64,000 bases of DNA from Holothuria scabra (Eukaryota > Echinodermata > Holothuroidea > Aspidochirotida > Holothuriidae), in NCBI GenBank assembly GCA_037179385.1, contig CM074188.1, positions 22,771,318-22,835,317 of the forward strand. The letters run 5' to 3'. The position numbers and the translations under genes were made by a program. This document shows positions 1 through 11,240 of this stretch, one piece after another. Within the stretch, counting starts at the first letter, position 1; the number at the start of each line of letters is the position of its first letter. The notes beneath the pieces are model-generated. The model did no database searches. It was not told the DNA's origin and saw only the letters and a list, made by a program, of their open reading frames with translations.

Positions 1-2
1 TC

Positions 3-1421
3 CGCTTAAACTATCTAAAGAAGCTTTCCAGGTTGAAGAATCAACTTAAAATTTGGAGTGGCAGGGATCTCACTCCACTTGGTAGGAATACGATTGTTAA
101 AGCGTTTGGTCTAAGTCAACTTGTATTTCTTTTCCAAGTACTTCCTAACCCTCCGACAGAGTTTTTTAAGAATTTACAAAGCATTGTTTTTGATTTTATT
201 TGGAGCGGTAACCCCGACAAAATTAAAAGAAGCACAATGTATAACAGCATAAGTAATGGGGGTATAAAGGTAACCCATATCCAGAGTTTTGCCTTTGCAT
301 TGAAAGCCTCTTGGGTCAGAAGGTATAAGGACCCTAGTAATACTGGTTATTGGAAATTATTTTTTGATCATTTTCTTTCTCCTTTTGGTAAAGATTTCTT
401 ATTTGAATGTAATTTTCTCGCAAAAGATGTATATTGTATCGCTAATGACTTTATTTTTGATATCTGTAAAGGTTGGAGTGACGCTTCCTTTACCACTCCG
501 GATGAAAATAATTATGGAACGCAAATACTTTGGAACAACTCCTACATAAAAATTGATAATTCTATTGTTTATGATAAAAAACTTCATTTGGCCGGTGTCA
601 CTTTTGTTAAGGATCTGTTTTTGAACAATGGTAATAAAATGCCATACCATGTATTTAAAAATAAATATAATATTTTGAGTTATCCATTTACTAAGTTTTT
701 TGGATTACTATCAGCCATTCCTGGCAACTGGATTCACCTTATTCATCAAGCTGACCACAACGTCAATGATCATGTTATCACTTCTATCAATAGTAATTCT
801 AAAACTTCTCAAGTAGCGTACCCTTTGTTGATAGATAAGATTATTAGCCCGCCGAAAGCTTGTGTAAAATGGAATAATCAATTTAACCTCTCACCCGATG
901 ATTGGGTTACTATCTTTAAGATGCCCTTTTGTACCGTATCTGAAGCGAAGGTAAAATACTTTCAATTCAGATTCATTCATCGTATCTTAGGAACAAATAG
1001 GCTGTTGTGTTTAATGGGCAAGACGGATACCGATCGCTGCACTTTTTGTCATATTGAAACTGAATCCTTAGAGCATCTCTTTTGGTCATGTCATGTAACC
1101 TCTAGTTTCCTTTTAGATTGCGAGTTAAAATTTTTTGGACGGCAATTTATTTTTTCTAGAAAGGACCTGTTCTTTGGTCGAATATATGATGAATATGATC
1201 CTATTAACTACTTTATTTTGCAATGCAAATATTATATTTATAACTGTAGGCTTAACAATACCCTGCCTGACTGCGGCACCTTTTTCCATAAAATGAAATT
1301 CATAATTAAAGTTGAAAAATATATAGCTCTTAAGAAGAATGCTGCAAAGTCTAGAAGAAATAAATGTAAAGCTATTCAACGCTGTCTATCATATTGTATC
1401 GATGAACTGGAAAGTTCTTAA
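3..1421 (+). CDS. LINE ORF2 C-terminal region (partial at left edge)
   Basis: The frame is open from the window edge to the TAA at 1419-1421, so no start codon is expected here; the in-frame TTG at 33 is not a real start. The protein is the part of an L1/Tx1-like ORF2 downstream of the reverse transcriptase core. It begins with the 'DLTPLGRNTIVKAFGLSQLVF' type segment, then 'FDFIWSG..DKIKRSTMY' and 'GGIKVTHIQSFAFALKASWVRRY'. Near the end (about 1038-1092) is a zinc-knuckle-like CTFC...HLFWSC motif typical of the zf-RVT region. About 472 codons are uninterrupted, so this copy may be young. The part at 4110-5247 of this window is a diverged homologue from the same element group. The endonuclease and RT core would lie left of the window. 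Confidence 0.85.
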   Translation, partial: RLNYLKKLSRLKNQLKIWSGRDLTPLGRNTIVKAFGLSQLVFLFQVLPNPPTEFFKNLQSIVFDFIWSGNPDKIKRSTMYNSISNGGIKVTHIQSFAFALKASWVRRYKDPSNTGYWKLFFDHFLSPFGKDFLFECNFLAKDVYCIANDFIFDICKGWSDASFTTPDENNYGTQILWNNSYIKIDNSIVYDKKLHLAGVTFVKDLFLNNGNKMPYHVFKNKYNILSYPFTKFFGLLSAIPGNWIHLIHQADHNVNDHVITSINSNSKTSQVAYPLLIDKIISPPKACVKWNNQFNLSPDDWVTIFKMPFCTVSEAKVKYFQFRFIHRILGTNRLLCLMGKTDTDRCTFCHIETESLEHLFWSCHVTSSFLLDCELKFFGRQFIFSRKDLFFGRIYDEYDPINYFILQCKYYIYNCRLNNTLPDCGTFFHKMKFIIKVEKYIALKKNAAKSRRNKCKAIQRCLSYCIDELESS

Positions 1422-1992
1422 GGCTCCATTCTTGTTTTCATGTGCAAGCAGGATGCACCTATAAAGTCTATTGGTTCCATGGGCGGTCGCTGTAATTTAA
1501 CCTTTGGAATGAACCCCCCCCCCCCCACTCTCACTCACTCACAAACCGGATTGGTGGCTGTATTCAAGTTTTATAATAAGTACCCACATCTATTCAATTA
1601 ACAGTAAAACCTATATTCATTGATTCTGGTTTTTTTTAACTAGAATGCGTTTATTAGGTATACCCCGTGTATTTAAATTCCTTGTTTATCATGTGTATTA
1701 TATAGGTCAACGTCATGCATTTATAAATGTATCCTAAATATATGTTAATATTATAGTTGGCCTTGTCCAGATCAGGAAACTTCTGAAATTTACATAACGT
1801 ACCCAGGGAATATGTCTTGAATGTATATAATTTACATATGTATGGTGTATATAATGTTTGATAAGCGTGGTAAATGTTTATATGTTAATCGATCGTTATT
1901 TATGTAATTATGTAAGTTGAGAGTATGTATAAACTATGTATGTGTTTTATTACAATGTTGTATATAACACCTGCACTATATGAAATGTTTTC

Positions 1993-2029
1993 AATAAATG
2001 AGATGGTCACAAAAAAAAAAAAAAAAAAA
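1993..2029 (+). terminator. LINE polyadenylation signal and A-tail
   Basis: AATAAA at 1993-1998 is followed after 12 bases by 19 A residues (2011-2029). This marks the 3' end of the retrotransposed transcript. Confidence 0.8.
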
Positions 2030-2710
<681 letters not shown>

Positions 2711-2850
2711 GATTCGAGGCTGTGATGCTGTAGCGTGAGGACGTACCGAAGTGTGGCTCGTAGATATAACCAATTTTTGATAGTATTTTCCTCCTTCCGT
2801 GAGGGGATTTTCTCTTTCTGGCGAGCCTTTATTGTCCTGTTCTTGTAACT

Positions 2851-3621
2851 ATGGAGAGAAGGGGACCAGGCAGACCGCCTGGGAGTAAAAATAAGAAAAA
2901 AGAAAAAGGAGTGGCAGATGCTTCCCAGCCTAGACTATCACCTAGCCAGCTTAGGCCTACTGTAAGCCTATCGAACCTTGCCTCGACTGTGGAGGAAGAC
3001 TCGGACGATGACGTGGCACTCAGCACTGGGCTACACAGCCTAGACACAGCTATACAGAATTTTACTGTGGAACTTAGTAAAATTAGAAAGGAATTTGCTA
3101 AAGCCATTGACGAACACAGCAAACTTATTTCTTCCCTTCGTAAGGAAAACGAGTGTTTAACTGAAAAAGTTACCAATTTAGAGAAACGTCAGGAGGAACT
3201 CTCAAAACAACTTAACAAACAAGAAAGCATTTCGAGAAGGAGCAACTTTCGAATTGTGGGAGTTAAGGAAGAAAGAGGTGAAGACTGTCTAAAAACTGTG
3301 GCAGATATTCTTACTATTATGGGTCTTCCGGACCTCCAGATTGAAAGGGCCCACCGGGACGGCAGAGGAGCTGTGGGGCGACACAGACACCTTTTGGTAA
3401 AGATGTCTTTTTATCAAGATAAAGTTAGAGTAATGAAAGCGGCGAGAAGGGCGTTGGCCGATAAACATTTCTATGTTATAGATGATTTGACTAAGTTGGA
3501 CTTACAGGAGAAACGGCGCTGGAAAAACCAAGTATATGAGCTCTACCAGCAAGGAACGCGACTTCGTTTTGCAGGGGGCTGTTGGAGGGGAGCGGACGGC
3601 AAGCCCTACAACTTCAATTAA
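2851..3621 (+). CDS. LINE ORF1 protein (AT-hook, coiled coil, RRM-like)
   Basis: 256-residue ORF1 of an L1/Tx1-like LINE, the RNA-binding chaperone that coats the element RNA. The ATG at 2851 follows an element-start-like 5' UTR. Residues 3-17 contain RRGPGRPPG followed by a lysine-rich tract, an AT-hook-like DNA-binding motif. Residues about 68-130 are heptad-like and charged (coiled coil, trimerisation in L1 ORF1p). From residue about 130, 'RRSNFRIVGVKEE', the acidic/hydrophobic middle and the 'KMSFYQDKVRVMKAAR' part resemble the RRM and C-terminal domains of Transposase_22/L1 ORF1p. The frame is intact although the ORF2 behind it is broken. The AT-hook is suggestive because the element sits in AT-only arrays, but a role in targeting is inference. 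Confidence 0.8.
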   Translation: MERRGPGRPPGSKNKKKEKGVADASQPRLSPSQLRPTVSLSNLASTVEEDSDDDVALSTGLHSLDTAIQNFTVELSKIRKEFAKAIDEHSKLISSLRKENECLTEKVTNLEKRQEELSKQLNKQESISRRSNFRIVGVKEERGEDCLKTVADILTIMGLPDLQIERAHRDGRGAVGRHRHLLVKMSFYQDKVRVMKAARRALADKHFYVIDDLTKLDLQEKRRWKNQVYELYQQGTRLRFAGGCWRGADGKPYNFN

Positions 3622-3849
3622 TCATTTTGTGGCCGAGTCGTTCATTTTGAAGCTTTTGGGTTTTTCATGGAGGAGGATTGTACAGTTATCGATCTGTATT
3701 ATTTTCACATTATGTAGCCATTCTTCGGGCAGTGTACAGTTGTGAATCTTTTTCGACCATTTTGTCGTTTTTCTTTTGGAAGTTACGTATGCCCCCTTTA
3801 GGAGCCATATGGGGCTTGCGTTGTTTGTATTCTTCCTTTGGATTGATGT

Positions 3850-5247
3850 TTGGGAGAGGTTGATCCCGACAACCCTGGTGTTTCTTGGGATTTTGTAAAA
3901 TATAGAATTCGTAAATATTCGATGGCTTATGCTAAGGAGAAGACCAGACAAAGGCGTCGCAAAGAAAATGAATTACATAAGATTATCTCCACTTTGGAAC
4001 AACAATTATTTGTTAACCCGTCTGCTTCAGTAAGCTCCCAGCTAAAAGAAGCAAAGTTGGAGTTCCTGAAAATTACGATTTCAAATTACGCTCGTGGTCT
4101 TTTAGGGACATGACCCCTACTGGTCGTAATGTCTTAGTGAAGACCTTTGCCCTTTCCCAGTTTGTTTATTTATTCCTGGTTTTACCCGATCCCCACCGTA
4201 TTTTGTAAAAGAACTTGAAAGAATACTTTTTGATTTTATTTGGAACAGACGCCCTGACAAAATTAAAAGGAGTACTATGGTTAATCTCATTGATAATGGT
4301 GGCCTAAAGGTAATTCATGTCAGTAGCTTTATAAGATCTTTAAAATGTTCTTGGGTGCGTCGTTACCTTTCTGATATTACGAGCCCACGGAAAGTATTTT
4401 TTGATATTTCCTTAAAAGCTTATGGATCTCGTTTCCTTTTCTATTGTAATTGTGCTAAGATTGATGTTAAAGGTGTAAAGAACATGTTTCTCCGTCAAGT
4501 TGAAGAAGCATGGTGTGAGGTTACTTTTGCTACACCTGAATTAAATTTTGGAAATGAGTACATTTGGAATAACTCTAATATAAAAATTGATGGTAAAACT
4601 GTTTTTTATGATAATTTATATACAAAAGGAGTGATGAAAATCAGTGACCTGTTTAATCTTCACAATGTACCCTTAGATTACTTAACTTTTACCAGGAAAT
4701 ACAATGTCTCCAATTTTCCATTTACATTATATTGGGGCTTAATTAAAGCTATACCTGGACATTGGAGATTAAGTGTAAAGGATTCTGTTATTGAGCCCAC
4801 GACGAGTGAACTTTTAATAGAGAAAATTATGGGAGGGAAGTATTCAGTATCTCACATCATCTACCCTATTTTACTGATGAGGGTTGTTACCATGCCTACT
4901 TCTCGTGTCAAGTGGAACAATATTTATCAGGTGGATGAAGATCGGTGGGTTACTCACTTTAGAATGCCGTTTAAAAGTATCTTTGAAGCACGTTTACAAT
5001 ATTTTCAGTTTCAGTTCCTACACAGGATTATTCCAACTAAAAAAATGCTTTTTATATGAAGAAAGTGGAATCGCCATTGTGTTCATTTTGTTATATACAT
5101 GAGGAATCAATTGAACATTTATTTTGGGATTGTAGCTTCGTTTCAAATTTTCTTTTAGAAATAGAAAGACGGTTCCTCAGCAAGCAATTCTTTTTTTCAA
5201 AAGACGATATTTTACTTGGTTTTCACCAAAAAGAGTACAGCCCGTAA
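3850..5247 (+). pseudogene. LINE ORF2 remnant with deletions and frameshifts
   Basis: Broken ORF2 of the same element. 3850-4113 encodes the linker before the RT ('NPGVSWDFVKYRIRKYS', then a basic helical region). The RT core is absent, and near 4110 the sequence jumps to the post-RT segment ('DMTPTGRNVLVKTFALSQFVYLF'). A further lesion lies near 4195-4275. 4277-5059 is open and homologous to the copy at the left edge (for example 'GGLKVIHVSSF', 'WVRRY', 'VKWNN'). A frameshift at about 5056 leads to 5056-5247, which carries CSFC...HLFWDC, the zinc-knuckle-like motif. Without RT catalytic residues it cannot mobilise itself. Confidence 0.8.
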
Positions 5248-5490
5248 AATGTTTTGATTTTACACATGAAGTATTACATTTATGTTTTCTCAAGGAAAAA
5301 TGATCAGTTGGATAAGGAAATATATTTTTACAAATTTAAGTTTGCTGTAAATGTTTTAAAACATTGAAAGAATCGAAAGCTCTATAATGATTTTGAGAAG
5401 ACTTTCATACTCGATTAATTTGTGTATATATTGGCAATGTGACATAACATGTTTACACCAAGTTTGGAAAATAATAAACAGGAGGAAAAA

Positions 5491-5529
5491 ATATTATTAT
5501 CATTATTATTACTATTATTATTATTTTTA
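5491..5529. repeat. Short degenerate ATT tract
   Basis: About 39 bp of ATT-type repeat. It is where the 3' end of the plus-strand L1-like LINE meets the 3' end of the minus-strand RLE LINE. Confidence 0.85.
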
Positions 5530-7785
5530 TTTCTCAACTTCTTTGTTGGTAGGTGTCTTCTGTTTACTCTGATCTCGGAGTCCTACCCGGACTCTGGGAG
5601 ATCGAGTATCCTGAGGATGTGGGCAGTGCCTAGTAGTGCTGTCTTTGTAAGTTGTTGCACTTTGTGTTTGCTAGTTATGTGTTGTAAGTGTCTCTCTAGG
5701 TTGTTGGTGTTTGCTCCGAGTGCGCCGATTACTACGGGGATGACTTATGCTTTTATGTTCCACAGTTTCTGTATTTCGAGTTTCAGGTCTTGGTACTTGT
5801 CTACTTTTTCATTTTCCTTCTCGACTATATGTGAGTCGTTGGGTATTGCCACATCTATTATTAGTCCTTCCTGTGTTTCTTTGTCTATGATTACCAAGTC
5901 TGGTCGGCGAGCCGTTATTACTCTATCAGTCCTGATTTCGAAGTCCCAGAGGAGCATAGCCTTGTCGTTCTCTTCTGTTGGGTTGGGTTTGTGTAGCCAT
6001 GTGTTCGTTGTTGTTGGGATACCGTAGTGCTGACATACTTCGTAGTGTATTGCGGCTGCTACATTGTTGTGCCTGGTCTTATAGAGGCTTCCGGCTATCT
6101 TAGGGCAGGCTGTGATTATATGGGCAACTGTTTCATCTTTGTCCTTGCACATTCTACACTTGGGATCATTCATTGTGCGAAGTACTTTTGTCTTGTGGCA
6201 TTTTGTATTCAGGGCCTGGTCTTGCGCGGCTGTTATTAACGCCTCTGTTTCAATCTTCAGACCTGTGCTCTCTTTCAGCCATTTGTATGTGTTTTCAGTG
6301 GATGCCACCTCAGGTACTTGCCGTTTGTATTGTCCATGTAGCTGTTTGTTGGACCACTTGTTGATGTACTCGGTACTCCATTCTGCCAATTCCCTCTTTC
6401 TTTGACTTGTACCCGGTTATCGCTCTGTGTTTCCAGACTACCTCTATGAATGGGTCCGTGTCTTTGGCTAATGTGATGTACTCCTGAAGTCCCACACACT
6501 GGAATCTTGCTGTGGCTGAGACTTCCTTCAGACCCCTTCCGCCGTCCTTTCTTGGGAGGTATAGTCGTTGTATGTCAGCCCTGGGGTGGAGTCCTCCGTA
6601 CATGTTTATTGTTTTGCGTGTCATTCTGTCCAGTTGTTCGAGTTCTTTCTGTTTCCAGTCAATTATGCCTGCGGTGTATGTGATTACTGGTATTCCGTAT
6701 GTGTAAATTGCTTGTATCTTGTTTCTGCCATTGAGTCTTGATTTTAGTACCTGTCGCAGTCTCTTTGTGTAGGTTGATGTAGCCTTGTGTTTGACTTCTT
6801 GCTCCTTGTTTTGCATGTTCTGTAGTATGCCAAGGTATTTGTATCCCTCACTTGGGTCAGCATCCTTAATCTTGCCAATGTTGGGTAGCTCCAGGCCATC
6901 GGTTACTTTGACTTTTCCGCGGTGTATGATTTGTCTCGCGCATTTGTCGAGTCCGAATTCCATGCAGATGTCGTTGGTGAATATTCGGACAGTCTCAATC
7001 AGGGCGGTGAGGTCGTTCTCGTTCTTGGCATACAGCTTCAAGTCGTCCATGTACAGAAGGTGGTTGATTTTGTTTCCTGTCTTCAGTGTGTAACCTTGTT
7101 TGGTGTTTCGGAGAATGTGGCTTAGGGGGTTGAGAGCTACACAGAACAGAATGGGTGAAAGTGAATCGCCTTGGAATATTCCACGTCGGATCTTTGTGTT
7201 GGCTAGTTCTTTTCCACCTGATGTGAGAGCGGTATTCCAGTTGTTCATTGAGTTTTGCACTAGTGTAATTATCTTGGGGTCGATCTTGTGCATTGCCATG
7301 CTGTGGAGTATCCAGGAGTGTGGTACTGAGTCGTACGCTTTCTTGTAATCTATCCAACCTACTGCCAAATCAGTTCTTCTTTTCTTCGAATCTGAGGTCA
7401 GAATCTTGTTGATTAGTAGTTGGTCTTTAGTTCCCCTACACCCTGGTCGTGATCCTTTCTGTTCTTGTGCAAGTAGCTGGTGTGTGCTCAGGTGTTCGTT
7501 AATCTGGTCGGCAAGTATCCCTGAGAACATTTTCCATGTTGTTGGTAGGCATGTAATGGGTCTGTAGTTACGGGGTTGGGTTCCTTTCAGGGGGTCTTTC
7601 TGTATGAGGACAGTTCGTCCCGTTGTGAGCCATGTGGGTATGTTGTGAGGGTCATCGAGGATGTCCTGAAGTTGTGTTGCTAGTCTGTCGTGTAAGCTCG
7701 AGAGGTGTTTGAGCCAGTACCCTTGTACCTGGTCTGGTCCAGGTGTCTTCCAGTTTGGCATGTTTTTCACTTTTTGTTGTGTATT
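5530..7785 (-). mobile_element. RLE-type LINE (R2/R4/NeSL-like), 5'-truncated
   Basis: A minus-strand non-LTR retrotransposon with a restriction-like endonuclease, cut off at the 5' end just before the RT domain. The 3' end touches the ATT tract at 5491-5529. The 5' end runs into a degenerate AAN/GAC trinucleotide array. The same family occurs on plus at 57028-58254, also between trinucleotide arrays. The R4-clade element Dong is known to insert in (TAA)n, so that clade is a reasonable guess, but the clade is not resolved here. Confidence 0.85.
5583..7785 (-). pseudogene. Reverse transcriptase with restriction-like endonuclease (broken)
   Basis: Single ORF of an RLE LINE that would copy its RNA into target DNA. 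Reading minus from 7785: 'NWKTPGPDQVQGYWLKHL' (start of the RT domain), 'RPITCLPTTWKMFSG', 'GWIDYKKAYDSVPHSWI', 'RRGIFQGDSLSPILFCVAL', and the catalytic box YMDD at about 7042-7053. The thumb/linker region follows ('MYGGLHPRADIQRLYLPRK'). After it comes a CCHC zinc knuckle (CRMC...HIITAC), then RPD with a D fourteen residues later, the PD-(D/E)XK-like core of this endonuclease class. One extra base at about 6390 shifts the frame, relative to the copy near 57370. A nonsense change at 5745 (AAA to TAA) cuts off the last 54 or so codons; the inherited stop is at 5583-5585. The open frame upstream of 7785 is low-complexity repeat and not protein. Confidence 0.88.
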
Positions 7786-7857
7786 ATTGTTATTATTGTT
7801 ATTGTTATTGTCATTGTCATTGTCATTGTCATTGTCCATTGTCCATTGTCCGTTGTC

Positions 7858-7905
<48 letters not shown>

Positions 7906-8050
7906 GTTGTCGTTGTCGTTGTCGTCGTCGTTGGGCGTTCTTGGCGCTGTTGTTGGCGCTGTTGTTGGCGCTGTTGTTGGCGCTGTTGTTGGCGTTGTTG
8001 TTGGCGTTGTTGTTGTTGTTGTTGTTGGCGTTGTTGTTGTTGTTATCATT
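7786..8050. repeat. Degenerate tri-, hexa- and dodecanucleotide array
   Basis: On plus it passes from ATT/GTT triplets to TCATTG hexamers, then GTCGTT units, then a 12-mer GGCGCTGTTGTT repeated four or five times and GTT triplets to 8046. It joins the truncated 5' end of the RLE LINE. The Thr- and Asn-rich frames in it are repeat artefacts. Confidence 0.9.
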
Positions 8051-8844
8051 TTTATAAGCAGACATTTTTTACTGCCTAAACTTTTTCATATAATACTGTA
8101 GTGTAAAAATATGTTAGGAAGCCCATCAAAGCCAGGTCCATGTTCATATCCTTAGTAGGTACACAGGCTGTCATAGCCTTATGCATTCAATCTTGCCAGC
8201 TTTGACTAGGAAGAACAGATAACAAAGGACTAGGCTCTGGTTGATGGCCTCACATTATGGTAAACTGTGGAACTAGCATTTAGAGACAAGTGCACAGAAA
8301 GGTTTTTTGGTTTCGATGATAAGAGCAACCAATGCATCCATGATGGCGTGCTTGCGTGTGTGTATGTATGTGTGTGTGCGTGTATGTGTGTGCCGTCAAC
8401 CGAGGACGTTTTGGTGAATACACACCTACCAATCGGGGACCCATCATACACCGGGGACGGTCCCCGTTTCAAATCATACTTTTAAATAGCCCCTTAGTGC
8501 TAAGTGATGTCTCCATGAAGAAATTTATTCAAATAAAGACAATATAGGATCAGTCCCCAATGAGATAGTGCCTTTTTCCGTCCGCATTTGCAGATACGAG
8601 TGTGTATCGCGTTACGTCCACGGTTCCCTGTGAAGAACCCTATACACACCTACAATTATCTATATAAATATTGGTTGAAAATATATTGAGCGCCCTCCTC
8701 TTCTGTCGTATCAAGGCACATCATTTACTATCAGTAAGCAAACTACTAGACCATTCTACCCCTCGTCCCCGGTTGAAAGGTAAAAATACAAGTGTCTCCA
8801 TTTGACCGACGGCGTTTACAAGTATGTGTGTGTTTGTAACACTT
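8051..8844. other. Non-coding stretch, (TG)n microsatellite at 8355-8393
   Basis: No coding signal was found on either strand. A GT-rich microsatellite lies at about 8355-8393. The rest is unremarkable AT-rich sequence. Confidence 0.5.
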
Positions 8845-9870
8845 TGTTCGTTAACACAATATCTCAAGAGAGGAACGACTGACAGTTTTCAAATTTGGTA
8901 CATAGATGCGCCATATTAGGAGAAAGAACCCTATTGTTTTTGGTGGAGATCAAAGGTCACCTGGGGTTACCAGGGGTCAAAGTCTGAAAATCTTGTTAAC
9001 ACGATATCTCAATATAGGAATGTCTCATAGTTTTCAAATCTGGTACATAGATGCGAAATATTGAGAGGAAGAACCCCATTGTTTTTGGTGGAGTTCAAAG
9101 GTCATCTGGGGTCACCAGGGGTCAAAGTCTGAAAACCTTGTTAATGCCATATCTCAAGGTATGAAGTTTGGATACATTTCATATTTGGTACGTGGTTGCG
9201 TTATAGTCAGAAGGTGGTCCCTCTTCTTTTTGGCACAGATCAAAGATCATCTGGGGTCACCAGGGGTCAAAGTCTGAAAATTTCGTTACAACGATATCTC
9301 AACATAGGAATGTCTCACAGTCTTCAAACTTGGTACATAGATGCGCCAACTTGAGAGAAAGAACCCTATTGTCAAAGTCTGAAAACCTTGTTAACGCCAT
9401 ATCTCAAGGTAGGAAGTTTGGATACATTTCATATTTGGTACGTGGATGCGTTTAGTCAGAAGATGTTCTTTTTTGTTTTTGGCAGAGGTCAAAGGTCATC
9501 TGGGATCACAGGGGTTCAAAGTTTGAAAATGCAGTTTATAATTTCAAGGTAGGAAACTTAATTAGATTTCATATTTGGTTTGTGGATACGTTGTAGTAAG
9601 AAGATGATGTCTGTTGTGTTTGGTGGAGGTCAAAGGTCATCTGGTGTCACCAGGTTCCAAAGTCTGAAAATCTTATTAACACGATATCTCAAGCTAGGAA
9701 GCTTGGATAGATTTCATATTTGATATGTGGATGCATTATGGGCAGGAGATGTTCCGATTATTAGTGGCAAAGGTCACCTGGAGTTAGCGAGGGTTAAAGT
9801 CTGAAAATCTTTTTAAAGCAATACCTCATGGTTTTTTTTTTCTTCTTCTTCTTCTGTTTTTTGTGGAGGT
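8845..9870. repeat. Tandem repeat, seven units of about 105-145 bp
   Basis: The string AGTCTGAAAA or a one-base variant recurs at 8981, 9126, 9271, 9376, 9520, 9661 and 9798. Spacings are about 145, 145, 105, 144, 141 and 137 bp. Units share an 'ATATCTCAA' segment, a 'TTTGGTAC..AGATGCG' segment and a 'CAAAGGTCATCTGGGGTCA' segment. The 105-bp unit lacks about 40 bp. Divergence rises toward the right end. No coding potential. Confidence 0.9.
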
Positions 9871-9879
9871 CAAAGGCAG

Positions 9880-10590
9880 AGATGCCAAGTCGATTTAGGC
9901 TGAATAATGACGATTTTCCACCCTCGGTTCCGCCATTACGAATATCCTCCAAAAATTCCCCTGTTCAGGCGTTAAGGATCTTTGTCGAACACTAAACATC
10001 GTGAAAAGTCATAACCGACGTCTGATTGACGGACGCAATATCAGTCAAAATGTAAAATCTAAGGAAAACCTTAAAAGATTTTTGGGAGCATGGCCACTCC
10101 AATAACTGAATGTCGCTAAATAAATTTTACGTTGCTCTATCCATTTCGGCTCTTCTTTGGCTCAGTTATTATTTTTCAGACTGCAAAAATTACAAAACTT
10201 CAGGGAGCTTCGCCCCCTAAACCCACACATAAATGATAACCTGTCGGGGAGTTTGCTAAAACAGATAAAACAACACTTTTTACAAGCTATGTTTCTTCTT
10301 CTCAAATCAGAGCCTTTAAAACATACTGTAGAATCGATCCACTGTCATCGAAAGTTTCCACAAATGATACTTAAGATCGAAATGACTGGGGAGATGGTCC
10401 TATGTAATTGATTGTCATTTTGGGGGCCTTTTGGGGTCCCACCTGTTCTTATTGGCCCTAATGCGAAACTTAAGAAATGTTTTTTTTTTCTTAGTCACGG
10501 TATCCTCAATAGAATGGGACCTCCAAACCTTTCGTTCCCGATAGTGTAAATGATTAGGGGGCTAGCTCCCTGACTAGTTTGACTGATCTT
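9880..10590. other. Non-coding, repeat-derived
   Basis: No supported gene. The open frame at 10157-10411 contains 'GAGCTTCGCCCCCT', a string type common in DNA-transposon debris (a related one is near 41460). The frame has no recognisable domain. Confidence 0.4.
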
Positions 10591-10594
10591 AAGT

Positions 10595-11240
10595 TTAGAG
10601 GTTTTGAACGTGTCGACTCCCTCGATCGCAATCAACTTCTCAAGTATAAAGAGAAACCTACCCAGATGCGGATACCTCTTGTCATTAAACATCACCCTGT
10701 TCTATAACCCCTACTTCGCAATAGCAAACCGTCTTGGTGCATTCTTCAGAGTGACCCGGAAGTCTATTTTCACCTTATCCCCCATCATTGCCCGCAAACG
10801 GTCGCGTAACTTGCGTTCGAGCATGAGCACAACCGGACCCCGTCCCAACTCCCCCAAAGGCAATCGACCTTGTCATAAATCTAGGTGGCAATTGTGTGAT
10901 CTCGTCAACAAATCCACAAGTTACATTGACCCCTCTTCTGGTTTTGCTCTCACCCCGGGTTCATTCAACTGTGTCTCAGCCAATGTAGTCTACTACCTCG
11001 ATTGTGCCAAATGCCCAAACGGAGCCCTTGAAGAAGAAATTTAACTTGCGATAGATTTCGTCTCAGATTTAACAATCATAAACACTAAATTAGATATAAG
11101 ACCGGGTTCCCTTGGCCGATTAAGTGCAAAAAAAAAACTTTCAGTAGACTATCGGCAAAATTATAGTTTGGACTGACCAATGACGAATGGAAAACGGCTC
11201 TATTTGCCGAGTTGGAAATTTGAATACAGCTTCATCAGGC
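10595..11240 (+). pseudogene. Penelope-like element fragment (linker and GIY-YIG start)
   Basis: The open frame 10604-11044 resembles the C-terminal part of Penelope-like retroelements. It contains 'NPYFAIANRLGAFF', 'LSPIIARKRSRNLRSSM', then 'CHKSRWQLCDLV' with two cysteines, and 'NCVSANVVYYLDCAKCP', which normally leads into the GIY-YIG nuclease. The nuclease start is lost at the TAA at 11042, but another frame continues with 'RFRLRFNNHKH' and 'KTGFPWPIK', so a frameshift or small deletion lies near 11030-11050. Decay hides the end, at about 11240. The RT domain is absent. A recombinant GIY-YIG protein of another retroelement group is the alternative. Confidence 0.65.

Larger units (their letters stand above)
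1..2029 (+). mobile_element. L1/Tx1-like LINE, 3' part
   Basis: 3' portion of a non-LTR retrotransposon entering from the left edge. It holds the end of ORF2 (to 1421), a 3' UTR of about 600 bp, an AATAAA at 1993-1998 and an A-tail at 2011-2029. The A-tail runs directly into a (TTA)n array, so the insertion lies in or next to that array. The 3' UTR contains a C-run near 1518 and is otherwise AT-rich. Confidence 0.85.
2711..5490 (+). mobile_element. L1/Tx1-like LINE with 5' UTR, internally deleted
   Basis: Begins straight after the (TTA)n array with a 5' UTR of about 140 bp, then an intact ORF1 (2851-3621), a shortened ORF2 (3850-5247) and a 3' UTR with AATAAA at 5473-5478. It ends in a short A-run and then an ATT tract. 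The endonuclease and most of the RT domain are missing. TTA-type repeats on both sides fit insertion into such a repeat. Confidence 0.8.

Noticed and set aside
5449..8101. Plus-strand frames across 5.4-8.1 kb, up to 192 aa
   Set aside because: They are antisense shadows of the minus-strand RLE LINE and of the trinucleotide array.
8845..9870. CRISPR-like array
   Set aside because: Units of about 140 bp are repeated over their whole length without unique spacers, in an animal genome.
10157..10411. 84-codon frame as a gene
   Set aside because: It contains transposon-type 'GAGCTTCGCCCCCT' sequence and no domain or splice context.
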